A DNA stretch of 64,000 nt from NCBI GenBank assembly GCA_019009955.1, contig CM032233.1:116616501-116680500 (forward strand), read 5' to 3'. How positions within the stretch are numbered: position 1 is the stretch's first letter; each line of letters opens with the position of its first letter. Position numbers and translations under genes: made by a program. The stretch is from Riptortus pedestris (lineage: Eukaryota > Arthropoda > Insecta > Hemiptera > Alydidae). Of the stretch, positions 1 to 10,752 are shown piece after piece. The notes under the pieces were generated by a model. It did no database searches. It saw only the letters and a program-made list of their open reading frames with translations, and was not told where the DNA came from.

Positions 1-1003
1 GGATATTTAGGAGCGAAAAGGGAATTAATATTGTTTGTAATTAGGGACGTGGCTTGTGATCGGGGATGCTGGGAGCGGTGGGGTAGGGTGGGTTTTAGTA
101 GATATTAATTATAAAATAGAAGCAGGAGGAGAAAGGGTGAAGGAAAGCAAGAGAGAGAGGGAGAGAGCGAGTTTGGTAGGAAGGGTTGGGGAGTTCCTCA
201 GTTAGATAATATGGGGATAGAAATCTCCTTAGACGGGGAGCCATCCCTCCTAATTTTATCTCAGACCTTATAACCATTGTTCAACTGATACCTACAATAA
301 ATACATTTTTCTTGTTATACATTGTGGGATTATGAACAATCGAGAGTGTGTGTGAAAGAAAATGATTTATGAATTTGTCTTGCAAACAAACTTACAAACA
401 GTATCAACATAGCAAATTTCTCGAAGGCTGCGCTGCGTATTCAAGGTAATATCAATTATCCCTGTTAGCCCTTTCAATCATTACTTATAATAATAAATAA
501 TTTTCAGTTGCGCTAAGACGTCCTGTAGAATTTTCCTCATGCCTCTGCGGTTGAAAATGAAGGAAATCCGTTTAATATCACCAGGTCCTACTATTATTTT
601 TTCTGGCCTCTTCTTTCCTCTTTTCGTGCCCCACTATTTGTATTTATCAATTCCGCAAAGGTAGAAGATATGTTAGAGTATTGTGGAATTCCACCGCGTG
701 CGGGGGTTGGCATAAGGATGAAAACTAACGAACGTAAAAACTCAGTCTATGCTTGAGTTGCTATGATTATATAGAAGAATCATTGTAAGTTTTTTTTAAA
801 GAAAGCAACTTACAGGTTCTGAGAAATATCTCAATACTTCTCCTAGTTAGGGAAATATCTACGATTTCTTGCTTCAGTTTGGCCATTAATTCTGCTTTAA
901 ATTTCACGTGAAAAATTTATATGTAGACTTCTGCGGAAACAGATAAGCATACATAAAAATTAATTTAAAATTGTGAAAAATATGATCTTTTTAACTTAAC
1001 TCA
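1..1003. other. No gene seen; purine-rich patch
   Basis: No coding region or repeat is recognised here. Positions 60-180 are G/A-rich on the plus strand, and the rest is plain AT-rich sequence. A 60-codon reading frame on the minus strand over the purine-rich patch has low-complexity composition and is not credible as a gene. Confidence 0.5.
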
Positions 1004-1223
1004 ACTAATCAATGGCGGAAGGTCAACAATGAAGTAAAAACTTCAATTTTTTTTAAAAATCATTTTTATTTCTCTACTACACAAAAGGCAACTAACCTAA
1101 CGGCTACATCTTTTTCTATGACCTTCCACTAGCCGTACCAGTCGAAGAATTTAATATCGAAAGATGGAATTTAAATGGCAGAAAAAGAATGTTTTTTCTA
1201 GTAGAATGATAAATTATTTTTCA

Positions 1224-2035
1224 TGCCATCTCATCAAATCAAATCAAGAAAGCTGAGAAATATTTCTACTACAATATAAAAGTTCAAATTGTACAAATCA
1301 AGATAGAAGATGAAAAGTATGCCTTCGATCCAACTCTTTTTAAATTTGTAAACGACTTTGTTGACAACAATTTATACAACCAACGCAAGAGAAATAGAGA
1401 TGAAGATGTTTGTCATAAGGATATTAAGCGTCTATGAATGCAAAAAAAAAATGCTAAAATGAAGGAAAAACATTTTAATAAGAACATAAAACGTATTGAC
1501 GACGTTAGTGATGGTCAAATTATTACCCATCTCATGATGATAAAATGAGTTCCAACAAAAATTTATCATTTCTATAAAAATAAAACTAACAATAAAATAG
1601 CGATCAAGAGAAATATAAATGTACATATAGACAACCAAAATATTTATTTTGAACATAAACAATATAGCGAAAGAAAAATGTAGTGTACTTTGAATTACTA
1701 CTCAACAGTAGCCAGGAAGATTACATCGATATGTAAAGAAAGATAATTGGAAAATCACTAGAAAATATTCGAACAGAGTAAAAAAATAGCTTTAGCCATA
1801 TAAAAGATAAATTAAAATCAACAGATGCCAAATATAATGTATGTACAATAAACTGTATGGATTGCAATATTTGTTATATTGGGGGTCAATTACTCATAAG
1901 AAGAATCAGATAACACGTGATGAACGTTGATTATAACGACAATAAATCGTCTCTAGCATGTCACTTGATTAAATACAGTCATAACCTTGATTTTGAAAAC
2001 GTAATTATAAAAAGAAATGAAAGAAATATAAGCTA
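1224..2035 (+). pseudogene. Decayed Penelope-like ORF with C-terminal GIY-YIG segment
   Basis: The clearest part is 1830-2035, read in the frame starting at 1830. It gives a Cys-x2-Cys pair ahead of a C-Y-I-G core (NCMDCNICYIGG, 1851-1886), then an R-R-I-R run, an in-frame stop at 1911, His, and then SSLACHLIKYSHNLDF. This order (C..C...YIG, R..R, H, SS-L-x-H, H-x-x-DF) is the pattern of the GIY-YIG nuclease at the C-terminus of Penelope-like reverse transcriptases. Upstream, 1224-1690 has readable but stop-interrupted frames that I cannot align from memory, and about 1700-1725 gives STVARKITSIC, resembling the linker before the nuclease. No RT catalytic motif was seen. The copy is 5'-truncated and inactivated by stops and probable frameshifts. 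Confidence 0.6.
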
Positions 2036-2116
2036 GAGGAGGATAAATGAGAATATGCACATCATAAAAAAAATAGAAAAAAGGTGATCAATAAGAAAAC
2101 TGAAATAAGACATGTG

Positions 2117-2118
<2 letters not shown>

Positions 2119-2161
<43 letters not shown>
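2119..2161. repeat. (TA)n microsatellite
   Basis: About 21 uninterrupted TA units inside the Penelope-like relic, between the GIY-YIG segment and the right inverted arm. Confidence 0.95.
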
Positions 2162-2164
<3 letters not shown>

Positions 2165-2452
2165 TTATTAGAAACTTTTAAGTGACAGTTAATGAATTAT
2201 AAATTTCTCATTTAGACTACACTTCATTAATGATAATCGATATATTTTTATTTCAGGACATATGGATATAAATCAGCTGACTTGACCCGGCATAATTTGT
2301 AAGCCATTCTCCGACTGGTACGGCTAGTGGAAGGTCATAGAGAAACATGTAGCCGTCAGTTTAGTTCTCTTTTGTGTTGTAGAGGAATAAACATGATTTT
2401 AATAATAATTTGAAGTTTTCATTCATTTCTTGACCTTCCGCCATAGATTAGT

Positions 2453-3418
2453 TTATTTAAAGATGTCTAGTAAGACTGGCCTATAATCCTGTTTCCTTAA
2501 AGGAGATTTGTTAAAAACAAATAATTTAATATCATAATGGAGCTTCAAGTTTTTCAAGATAACCGACTCTCAGCTGAAATTTTGACTTTCTGTAAACTGA
2601 GTTACCAGCTTCTTTCTCATACCAATTGCATATAAACGTAATCTTACATTTTCTATCGTGTTCGAGTGTTACTCCTTAAAGTCAGCACTGAGTTACTTGA
2701 CTGCAACATGTTTTAAAAAAAGTGTAACTATTAGTTTAGAAAAACAAAAACATTGCTTTTCAACAATAGCGGCTACACAAATCCATTTAAGCAGAACACA
2801 CTATACCTAATTCTACTCAGTGAAATTTGGTTTGAAATCTGTTTATTTTTTTAATAGCATGGCTCCCGCAGAAAAATATTTGAATTTATTTGGTGTCTTG
2901 GGGTTTCTCATTCAGAACTGCGTCTGCTTCCGGACCATATAACCGATTATTTCTACCTTTGTTCCTGGTTTGACGCTGAATTTTATATCGAGAAAGGAAC
3001 GTTTAGTAGACCTTATTGTCACATTGCTACTGAATATTGCTTGTTGCAACAGTTAACTAATGGAGAACACGGTTCCATTTAGATATTTTCAGGAATTTTG
3101 CTCAATCAAATGGAGTACCCATCATCTGTTAAAGTAACAAACAGTCTGAAAATAAATGTCAGTCTTGAGAAAAACTTTAAATAAAAATATAAAATTGGGT
3201 GGTCATCAAATATGGTGAAAAATACAGTAAATAATAATTGAATTGTCTCCTATAGATTAGTATGTATGCCTCATAAAAATCTTATTTGTGAGATTCATAA
3301 TTATAAACAAAAAATAGTATGCACCTCACGTTTCGTTTTCTGTTGGTCTCCCTTCAACGATTTCATCAAAGAAGGAGCACTAAAAACATGTCAACTTTTA
3401 GAGAAGCTATTGATTCAA

Positions 3419-3462
<44 letters not shown>

Positions 3463-3463
3463 T

Positions 3464-3497
<34 letters not shown>

Positions 3498-4040
3498 GAA
3501 AAATGTCTAATACAAATTACATTCAAGTGAATTCAGCAAAAAACGAATCAACAACTCAATAACCAGCCCCTAGTGTTTATGATTTTGCATATCAACAGAT
3601 GTTTTTCAAGTACTCGAAGGATGCACTGCAAGCTCATATGTAAAATAATCCCTTGGGAATATCTATAGCAGTAAATAGGTGTTCAGTCCTAAAGGTTCGG
3701 TTTTTACCATTATTTTTTTTAATGACTCAGGGAATTGAATGAATGTGAGGCACTTTAGCCGGTTTTGTGGCTGATGTAAATAAGCCACTGACTCATAATA
3801 GAAACTTAGTTGACCTCTTGTTAATCTTTTTTGTATAAGTTCGCTCATACGTAGAATTATTAGCATTCAGCGTAGTTTCAATAGATCCCTAACCCTGAAC
3901 CAAATTAGGCACATGTGACCCCTGAGAGCGGGTGTTGGCCGGTCAGTGAGGGGGAGGGGATGGAGCAAACTTGACCGGATCATAATGAAGAAACGAAAAT
4001 TCAGGTGGCAAACCAGTTCCAAGGAGGGAGGGGGGTGCCC
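2453..4040. other. No gene seen; compound TA/TG microsatellite and G-rich patch
   Basis: Mostly featureless AT-rich sequence. A compound microsatellite runs from (TA)n at 3420-3458 through interrupted TA to (TG)n at 3474-3498. The frames of up to 98 codons crossing it translate the simple repeat (IYIYIY, VCVCVC) and are not genes. Positions 3925-4035 are G-rich and lead directly into the dispersed duplication. Confidence 0.6.
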
Positions 4041-4764
4041 ATAGAACTGGGGGTGTAGGGCTGAGTGCAGTACTAGTAGTGTAAACTAGTCGCCTTCTAC
4101 GTCTAGGAGAATCTTCAACCCTTGTCATAGCAAAGGTAGTATACAATTATTGGGAAAGTCTTGAGCTTAATTTTTTTAATGCTGAATTCGGGACCACTAA
4201 GCTCATCAATATAAAACAAAATCATAGTCGGAGACTCAGTGCATATCAATAAATAATATTGCTAATATAGTATCCGGTATTATAGGATCAAATCTTACTT
4301 TTGACGTTTTACTAATCGTTCCTGCTAAGTGTTAACAGTTCACTCATAGACTAAATCTCATTTCAATTCCCCAATGTACGCTTAAATGAAGATTTCTGTC
4401 TCTGTACGAGTGTGTTTGTTGTGTAATTGATGTTTTGTGCATTTCACTCATTTTATTACTTCTTTAACTATGTGTTCTCGTCTTTTACTTTTCAACCTTC
4501 TGTATTACGCTTCTATCATCAAATTTTATTTTATGCTTTTTTTATTTTTCAAAAAATGCCCAGTCATAGCTGAATTTTTCGCCTGCATGAATGTTATTCC
4601 TGCTGTACATTCACAATTTTTACAATACGATTTAGTGATTACTTTCATTATTCTGACAGGTTCCTCTAAAAAAAAAGTAATAAGGTTGTGGTTGTTACAG
4701 GAATTTTGGTAAATGTCTCCAATTTTCCATCGATTCCACCCATGTGTTCCGTTCACAATTGGAC
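4041..4764 (+). repeat. Dispersed duplication, copy 1
   Basis: About 720 bp that recur in the same orientation at 12123-12923. Shared landmarks in order are AGAACTGGGGGTGTAGGGCT, the segment around CTTCAACCCTTGTCATAGCA, CGGGACCACTAAGCTCATC, TAAATCTCATTTCAA, and a shared right end at ATCGATTCCACCCATGTGTT. Divergence is moderate, with many short indels. A 91-codon plus-strand frame at 4437-4712 is not preserved as an ORF in the other copy, so it is probably not coding. The element type is unknown; no terminal repeats were recognised. Confidence 0.85.
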
Positions 4765-5935
4765 TGCATATGTTCTTCTTTCTTGTGCTCCCGTCGTAAG
4801 ACCTGAGTTTAGTGAAGTGATAGAATTTAGACTAAGTAGTAGGGAAAAGTAATAGGATTTCGGGACCACTAAGTTCATCTAGAAGCATACCAACTCTACC
4901 ATAACTTGGGTATAATATTTCTCTGTTTGTACTCTAAATATTTTTTTAAAATTTGATAGTTTCTGAGAAGAGTTTACAGCCTATTACTCTCAATGAGCAA
5001 GTTACGCTAAACATTATGAAACACTTTTTTTAAACTTTTTTCAAATGTCCCTCGATCCTTCATTGTTGATGACGAATGTGATCCGGTTAAATTTGTTTTT
5101 ATATTTATATATAAATACATTTACACATAAACAAGCACGCTATATATATAGTAAAATTCCATTTTTTTTGTAATTGCCCAACTCGATATGTAATTAATTC
5201 ATGTGAACTGAAGATCGTGTCCCAAATTTGAGCAAGAGTGGGGATTATAAAGTTAAATCTTAAGATCGTTGTTTTGCGCGGAAAATATTACATCAGTAAT
5301 CATGTTAGTAACCGTTGTTTTACAAGGAAAATTAACGGAGTTATTAATTAGTCTCCATTCATATTTATTATGCGATTTCCAATTATATGCACGTTGAATA
5401 TCACCTTATTTTCCGTTTTATACGAGCATTTATCAAAATCGGTCCTCATGTATTGCATATATCACGGGATCTGCTTTTCTTCCGTCTTAAATTAATTCCT
5501 CAGTTTCATTTTATACGGGCTGCTAACTTCATCTATCTGCCTGTAACAGTTTTTTTAATATTTTTGGACAGTACAATTTATTTTTAATGGCTGGCCTACT
5601 TTTTAAACACCATACACTCGGAGTGTTGGTGTTGGGGAAAATCCTAGAGAAGTTGATTGAGAGACGTCCTGAAACGTCCATCTACATCTATCCCAATATG
5701 ATTGTTATCAACTCTTGGTTTTCAGCTTTTGTGCCATCGTCATTTACCATATAACGCTGATTTTCGATAGCTGATCCGGGACCATGTCGGCTATTTATTA
5801 TCATTATTTAATAAATGTCGTGTCAGAAGAAAATTTAAAAATTTAATTTTTATGATATATAGAAATTTACTTAAGGTTCAACATTTAAAGACGTTAATTG
5901 ATTGAAGTCAGAACTAATAAAGACAACCAGTAGTA
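4765..5935. other. No gene seen
   Basis: AT-rich sequence without recognised features. A fragment of the motif CGGGACCACTAAG, shared with the neighbouring duplication, recurs at about 4861, so the repeat may continue in a degraded form a little beyond its aligned right end. Confidence 0.5.
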
Positions 5936-6058
5936 ACTAAAATAGATACTTGGCTTAAAACATTGTTAAAAATATTAAAATTGAAATTATACATAGACGG
6001 AAACAAATTTCGTTGTCCATTCATAATCTCAGTTCTTTAGGGAATTTTTAATCAAGGG
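5936..6058 (-). pseudogene. Short copy of an unrecognised repeated protein relic
   Basis: About 110 bp here resemble 7900-8030 at roughly 70% by eye, in the same orientation; both contain TTTCGTTGTCC and a following CTCAGT-C-TTTAG block. On the minus strand the 7.9-kb copy translates to RTTKIVPGLDNLAFNISSKV; the present copy keeps only TTKFV before stops. It looks like a decayed fragment of a repeated coding element. The family is not recognised. Confidence 0.45.
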
Positions 6059-6920
6059 GAACAAAACCTTAATTTAATTAAAAGTGAAATGCCAAAATTG
6101 GTTTTCAAATAATTTTACACATTTAGTTTTTGAACTTTTTTTTTCGCTTGAATGCATTCAAGCTTTTTTGCATACTACTACTAATGCATCATCTTAACAG
6201 GTAATTTAAAAAAAAAAATGCTATCATTTATTTGAGTTTTCTGGTAATTGCAATTATTTTTCATGTAGATTTAATTCATTAAATAAAAATGGTCGTTTAA
6301 ATTAAGCTTTCACGCTAGTAGAATAATTATATTTTTGTTCATGATATATGGTACATTGTAGACTAGACCAGATTTTCTTGAGTGATCATCTACATGGTTA
6401 CTACGTCCTTCTATTGTGTATTTTCATTGTTTACAATAAATGACTATAACTAAAATACTTAACTATTCAAATAAAGTAACACTAATCCTAATTAATATAA
6501 TACAAATAATATATATAATTTTTAACATACATTCAAAATGTTTTTTTCCCTTTTTTAAAAATTATTATTTTTTTAATTTATTTGTTTCTCCTTTCGTTTT
6601 TTAATATATAGGTTATATAAACACATTCCAACAGTGTGAAATTTGCAATAAATAAATATTACTAAAGTACATAAGTACAAAAATATAGTAATACTTATAC
6701 TAAATATAGTTCAAACGCCAGATTTTACAAAAGTAATGAAACAATGAACGTTCTAAATTATGAGAGCTTTTATATTCCAGATTTATCATCTAAGCTCTAA
6801 CACACTTCTTTATACTAATATTTTACCAAACTTTGGAGAAAATTTATTAAATGTTATTCCATATAGGTATGCATTATTTTTACATTTCAATTTATCCGGT
6901 TTAGATTACTGTAATTACTA
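6059..6920. other. No gene seen; very AT-rich
   Basis: Strongly AT-rich with many homopolymer runs and no recognised repeat. It directly precedes the LINE fragment and may contain unrecognised 5' parts of it. Confidence 0.5.
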
Positions 6921-6945
6921 CCCTAAATTTTAAAAATATTTCTCT

Positions 6946-7395
6946 ATGCCTTCCTCACTCATTTTTTTGCCAAGTGCAATATTACGTACCGACACAATAC
7001 ATAAGAGGAACAGACATTGGACGACATGTAACAAATCTTACTGCTTGCATCAATACATACCAAATATAACGCACAACAACTACAACACAATTAAGAGTCA
7101 CCATCACAAATGCACACAATTTCTAACGGAACATGGACAGACAGGACATTATTTAACAAGATTTAAAATTCAAGACAATGACAAATGTACTATCGACTCA
7201 CAGACAACACAAACGTTTTTACATATACTTTATGGCTGTACAACATTCAATCAAAATAGATCAAATTTAATAATGAACTTAATTTTAAAAGGAGGTAATT
7301 GGCCAGAACCACCTCATATTATATTTAATAAATATAATAAAGAACTTATAAAGTTTATCAAAAGTATAGATATGGATGTAGCAAAAATGCATTAG
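6946..7395 (+). pseudogene. LINE ORF2 C-terminal fragment (non-LTR retrotransposon)
   Basis: A 149-codon open frame resembles the region after the reverse transcriptase/RNase H of RNase H-bearing non-LTR retrotransposons (I/Loa/R1-like group). Residues 58-73 read QFLTEHGQTGHYLTRF, matching the common T-x-HG-x(3)-YL-x-RF signature, and a partial zinc-finger-like motif follows with Cys81, His93 and Cys98. The canonical second Cys of the C-x2-C pair is replaced by Asp84. No RT domain lies upstream, so the copy is 5'-truncated and the apparent ATG is not the real start. About 250 bp of AT-rich sequence after the stop may be 3' UTR. It cannot encode a functional element alone. Confidence 0.65.
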
Positions 7396-7861
7396 AATGT
7401 AAAGTTGATTGTGAGGAATGGGAATTATAATTCAATATATTTACCTTACATAGACTCACAAATTAAACATCGGTTGCGTTTAACTTAAATTGATTTTTTT
7501 TGTTTTTATTTTTTCATTTCATTTATTAATTTTATTTGTAATTATCTTACTTACTTTAATCTTTTATTTTATTATTATTTTTGTATATTATATTTGATTA
7601 GATGGTTAGCATGTATATATTGTAAAATAAAAATGTATTTAAACATAATCATACATGTAATATGCCATGTGGCAATGGAACACGTAGTCAAATAAATAAC
7701 TCCTCATAGAGTTACTATGAGGAGAAAAGAAAAAGTGCAATATTAATTACATATAAAATGAAAAAAAAAAATTTTTTTAATAAAGCTTTGTATAAAATTA
7801 GTAATTCTAAATTAATTTTACCTAGACATTTGGTAAAAATAGCCCAAATACTTTACGGCAT

Positions 7862-8470
7862 TTATTGACTAAAATGTGTAGTCGGAATGTTTGACGACGG
7901 CCGAAATAGCTCCTGGAGATTCTTGGCCTAATACTTTGCTAGAAATATTAAAAGCCAAATTATCCAGGCCCGGGACAATTTTCGTTGTCCGTCCATGAGC
8001 TCAGTCCTCTAGAGTATTTTCATTAATATTCCAAGAACTCTTTTAGCTGGCGGTAGATTATCCTCGACCCTTCCTCCGTCGCTCCAATAGGAATTCCTTG
8101 AAATTCCGCACATATTACTGGGTCTTCATTAAGTCTGACTGCTCCTCCCTCCCATCGGCTAAGGCCAGCTTCCTCTTTCTCTCTAGCTCTCTTCTCAATT
8201 CCCACATAGTTTCTATTAAGTTTTGTTTTTTATCTTCAGGTTTAACCTTCTTCTTGTTTTGAAGCGAAGCAAAGCAATAAAAAATGAGTGCATTTTTTTC
8301 ATTAGCTCCTGCTCTATTCCTTATCGAGCACGAAATTCCCATTGCGTTAAATATTATTGTTCTTAGTAACAGTAGCGAACATAAGTTAGTCATTTTACAG
8401 TTAATGTAAATTTTTTCAATGAAGAACGATTGACTATTGCTCAGTTGTATGGAAATTTTGTTAAACATGA
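7862..8470 (-). pseudogene. Unrecognised decayed coding remnant, repeated in the window
   Basis: On the minus strand a 117-codon frame (8468-8115) overlaps a second frame (8205-8023) with continuing protein-like composition; the first has ETMWELRREL and the second GIPIGATEEGSRIIYRQLKE. A frameshift near 8190 probably joins what was one reading frame. After the stop at 8023 the frame at 8010-7880 still reads protein-like (TTKIVPGLDNLAFN), and this last part is duplicated at 5936-6058. I do not recognise the family. The composition and repetition suggest a transposon or an integrated foreign element rather than a host gene. Confidence 0.4.
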
Positions 8471-8524
8471 AAAATTCAAAGAGAACTCAATAGTGTTCTA
8501 ATTGAAGGTTTTTATTCAAATAAA

Positions 8525-9047
8525 GTCCGTCACTCAGCTGCGTTAACTAAGTACATTTCCCACGTATGTCACGAATTTGCATTTATCTCAAAACTTTAAA
8601 GTCCAGTGAAAAAAATATTTGTTATTTAGGCTTTAAATAAAGTGCTTCATAATATAACAGCTTATTGGTAATGTAACATGAGTAGGAGTGAGGGTTTACT
8701 CTGGGCCAACAAACTACAACTAAAACATGTACAACTAAAAATGTAAATATCTCGGTTAATAATCAAGATATTGAAAAAAAACATACATAATAACATTCAT
8801 AGAAAATTACATTTTCAATAAGATTGATTCTATACAATTTTTCGATACGATGCATAATAACGAAGATATTTAGAATTTTCGAAATTCCACCCTCTAAACT
8901 CCCCTTCCACTTGTAGGATTTCAGTCATGAAGGAACTTGATTTTTAGTTTTATATAAAACGTTTAAATATGGATTTAAACAAAATTAATTTAAATATGGG
9001 AAAATTTAGTAACTATTGAACAAAAATTGCGACCGCCAGAGCCTTAA

Positions 9048-9103
<56 letters not shown>

Positions 9104-9224
9104 TTAAAGTCCCTCATTTTTGTCCTCTCATGTGTATGATTGATGGACATTTGTGAAAAGTTTTTAAAAAATCGCGATATGAGAACGAGCTCATAGCTGA
9201 TTTCCCTTAAGGAAAATCTGCTAA
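8525..9224 (+). mobile_element. HINE-like element (Helentron-type, non-autonomous), near full length, module A
   Basis: It begins GTCCGTCAC, here with a deletion in the 5' hairpin, and ends with the palindrome TGATTTCCCTTAAGGAAAATC followed by TGCTAA at 9224. The order of landmarks is ATTTGCATTTATCTCAAAAC, CATGAGTAGGAGTGAGGGTT, ATCTCGGTTAATAATCAAG, TTTTCGATACGATGCATAA, (TA)n at 9050-9100, then TGATGGACATT and the terminal palindrome. No transposase or helicase is encoded. The strand given is the 5' (GTCCGTCAC) to 3' (GCTAA) direction used for all copies. Confidence 0.75.
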
Positions 9225-10507
9225 AAGCATAAACATCTTATATATCTCGTATCTTTTATTTTATAGCTCATGAAATGCCATTGAGTACAAAACATTTATA
9301 TCTAAACACTGAATACAAATAGATTAGGCTTTTGAGTCATTGTAGGAGTTGTATTGTACCCACATTACCTGCATAATATTTTTATCTTCTGGTCTTTCCA
9401 TGTCAGTTAAAAATAAAAAACCTAATTAAAAATTTTGCTTGGTCATTTTAAAATTTCCTGAAACCTTTTATACTGGTAGCAGGTACTAAGAATAAAAAAA
9501 AATCGATTTTATTTTTTTATCTTAAACGATTTCCAATTTACGGCTACGTAGTCTTTTCTAAAAAGCAGCGGACAGGCTTTTTTCAAATCACTCTAGAAGC
9601 TGTTCTAATTGAGACAGGAAGGTGAGAGTGGTGTCTTTGTACTCTGTAGGTCATGACCTTTCATATGACATGTAATACACTATAGGTTATGATAAAACGA
9701 TTTTTCAAATCACAAAAAAAAAGTTTTTATTAATTTGAAAAGTGCGTCTCAAAAATTTTTTAAAAAATTCGTAGGTGTAGCCTGTGCTTATCTATATATT
9801 GTACTGACAGTGATTTCAATGAAAGGATTAAAAATGGCAATAATAGATTAAATGTGATACAAGTTAGTCAATCAATAAATAAAAATAACGAATTTGTTGA
9901 TGGTAATTACTATTAGCCCTTCCAGGCCTTGCGACCGGATGATTCGGTTTACGTTACGGAATTCATGTTTCGGAAGAGTTTTAATTAATATGCGTCAACC
10001 ACAATACCGAAATCCTGGTTAATTTGTTGATTACGTATAGAACAAGATTTTTTGAGCACGATGTACAAGACATTGAATTTTTATTATTGTAAGCTGTCTA
10101 TGACTAAGCCACTCGGATGGTGTGAGCCTATGTTAAAATTTAGAATAAGCCATTTTTACAGTTTATTTTGTTTGTCTCAACTCTTCTTATAAGTCAGGTG
10201 TTCATTTAAACTGTTATTTGTATATTAACCCAAGTACTTGAAAGGTTACTCGGTGGAAAGGGATTCCAAATCTTTGTATTTATGCGATATAAGTAATTGT
10301 TAGTAGTATTGAATGGGTAATAAACAAGTTCATTAATTTAACAGAACTTAAGTATATGAAAGATTTTAATTATTGTACTTCAATGGTTGCTAGGGGAAAA
10401 GAGTTTACACAGCTCTGGAATTTGGCGGGGTATTGAATTGTCCAAATTTATTAATGTAGATATACATAATGTAACTTTCACCAATGCAAGATGTATATTT
10501 TTTCAGC
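9225..10507. other. No gene seen
   Basis: AT-rich sequence between a HINE-like copy and a SINE; no coding region or family repeat was recognised. Confidence 0.5.
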
Positions 10508-10752
10508 GGGCTCTGGTTAGCCAAGTGTTGTTGACATGATGTGCCATGTTAAAGCGTTGACCTTCATCTCACATGGTAAACATAGAGTGGCGAGTTCGAT
10601 TCCCGTCCTGGGAAATTGGAATTTATTTAGCGACGTAACTCATAAAGTAAAATTCTTATTCCCACCCTGGCTAGAAAAGGGCGATAACCTGTAGAGAACC
10701 CGTCCCTATTAGCCTTAGTTGCAAAAAGTGGACGTTAGTAAATAATTTAAAT
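10508..10752 (+). mobile_element. tRNA-derived SINE, plus-strand copy
   Basis: The 5' part is tRNA-like: GGTTAGCC (A-box region), then AGTTCGATTCCCG (B box, consensus GGTTCGANNCC). A non-tRNA body follows that is shared by all copies (CCACCCTGGCTAGAAAAGGG, then ACCTGTAG and CCCGTC), ending near GTGGACGTTAGTAAATAAT. Between the A and B boxes this copy carries about 20 extra bases after GGTTAGCCA compared with the other copies. Seven minus-strand copies elsewhere in the window support the family. Confidence 0.8.

Larger units (their letters stand above)
1005..2452 (+). mobile_element. Penelope-like retroelement relic flanked by inverted repeats
   Basis: Two arms of about 147 bp, 1005-1151 and 2305-2452, are inverted copies of each other with scattered mismatches; the outer ends read CTAATCAATGGCGGAAGGTC and the complement of GACCTTCCGCCATAGATTAG. 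Between them a decayed plus-strand reading frame ends in a segment resembling the GIY-YIG endonuclease of Penelope-like elements. Penelope copies are known to carry terminal repeats in direct or inverted orientation, which would explain the arms without a cut-and-paste transposase. A TA microsatellite lies at 2119-2161. In-frame stops show that the copy is dead. The class rests on the GIY-YIG segment. The arms could instead belong to an unrelated TIR element that captured it. Confidence 0.6.

Noticed and set aside
3266..3562. 98-codon plus-strand ORF
   Set aside because: A third of it is the TA/TG microsatellite (IYIYIY, VCVCVC) and the rest has no motif.
8525..9224. Cut-and-paste MITE interpretation of the dominant family
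   Set aside because: The two ends are different (hairpin plus GTCCGTCAC versus palindrome plus GCTAA), the inverted repeat is only 12 bp and subterminal at one end, and no consistent target duplication is seen; rolling-circle architecture fits better.
10508..10630. A genuine tRNA gene
   Set aside because: The B-box-like sequence is followed by a shared body and tail found in seven other copies, and no proper cloverleaf or acceptor stem closes. It is the head of a SINE.
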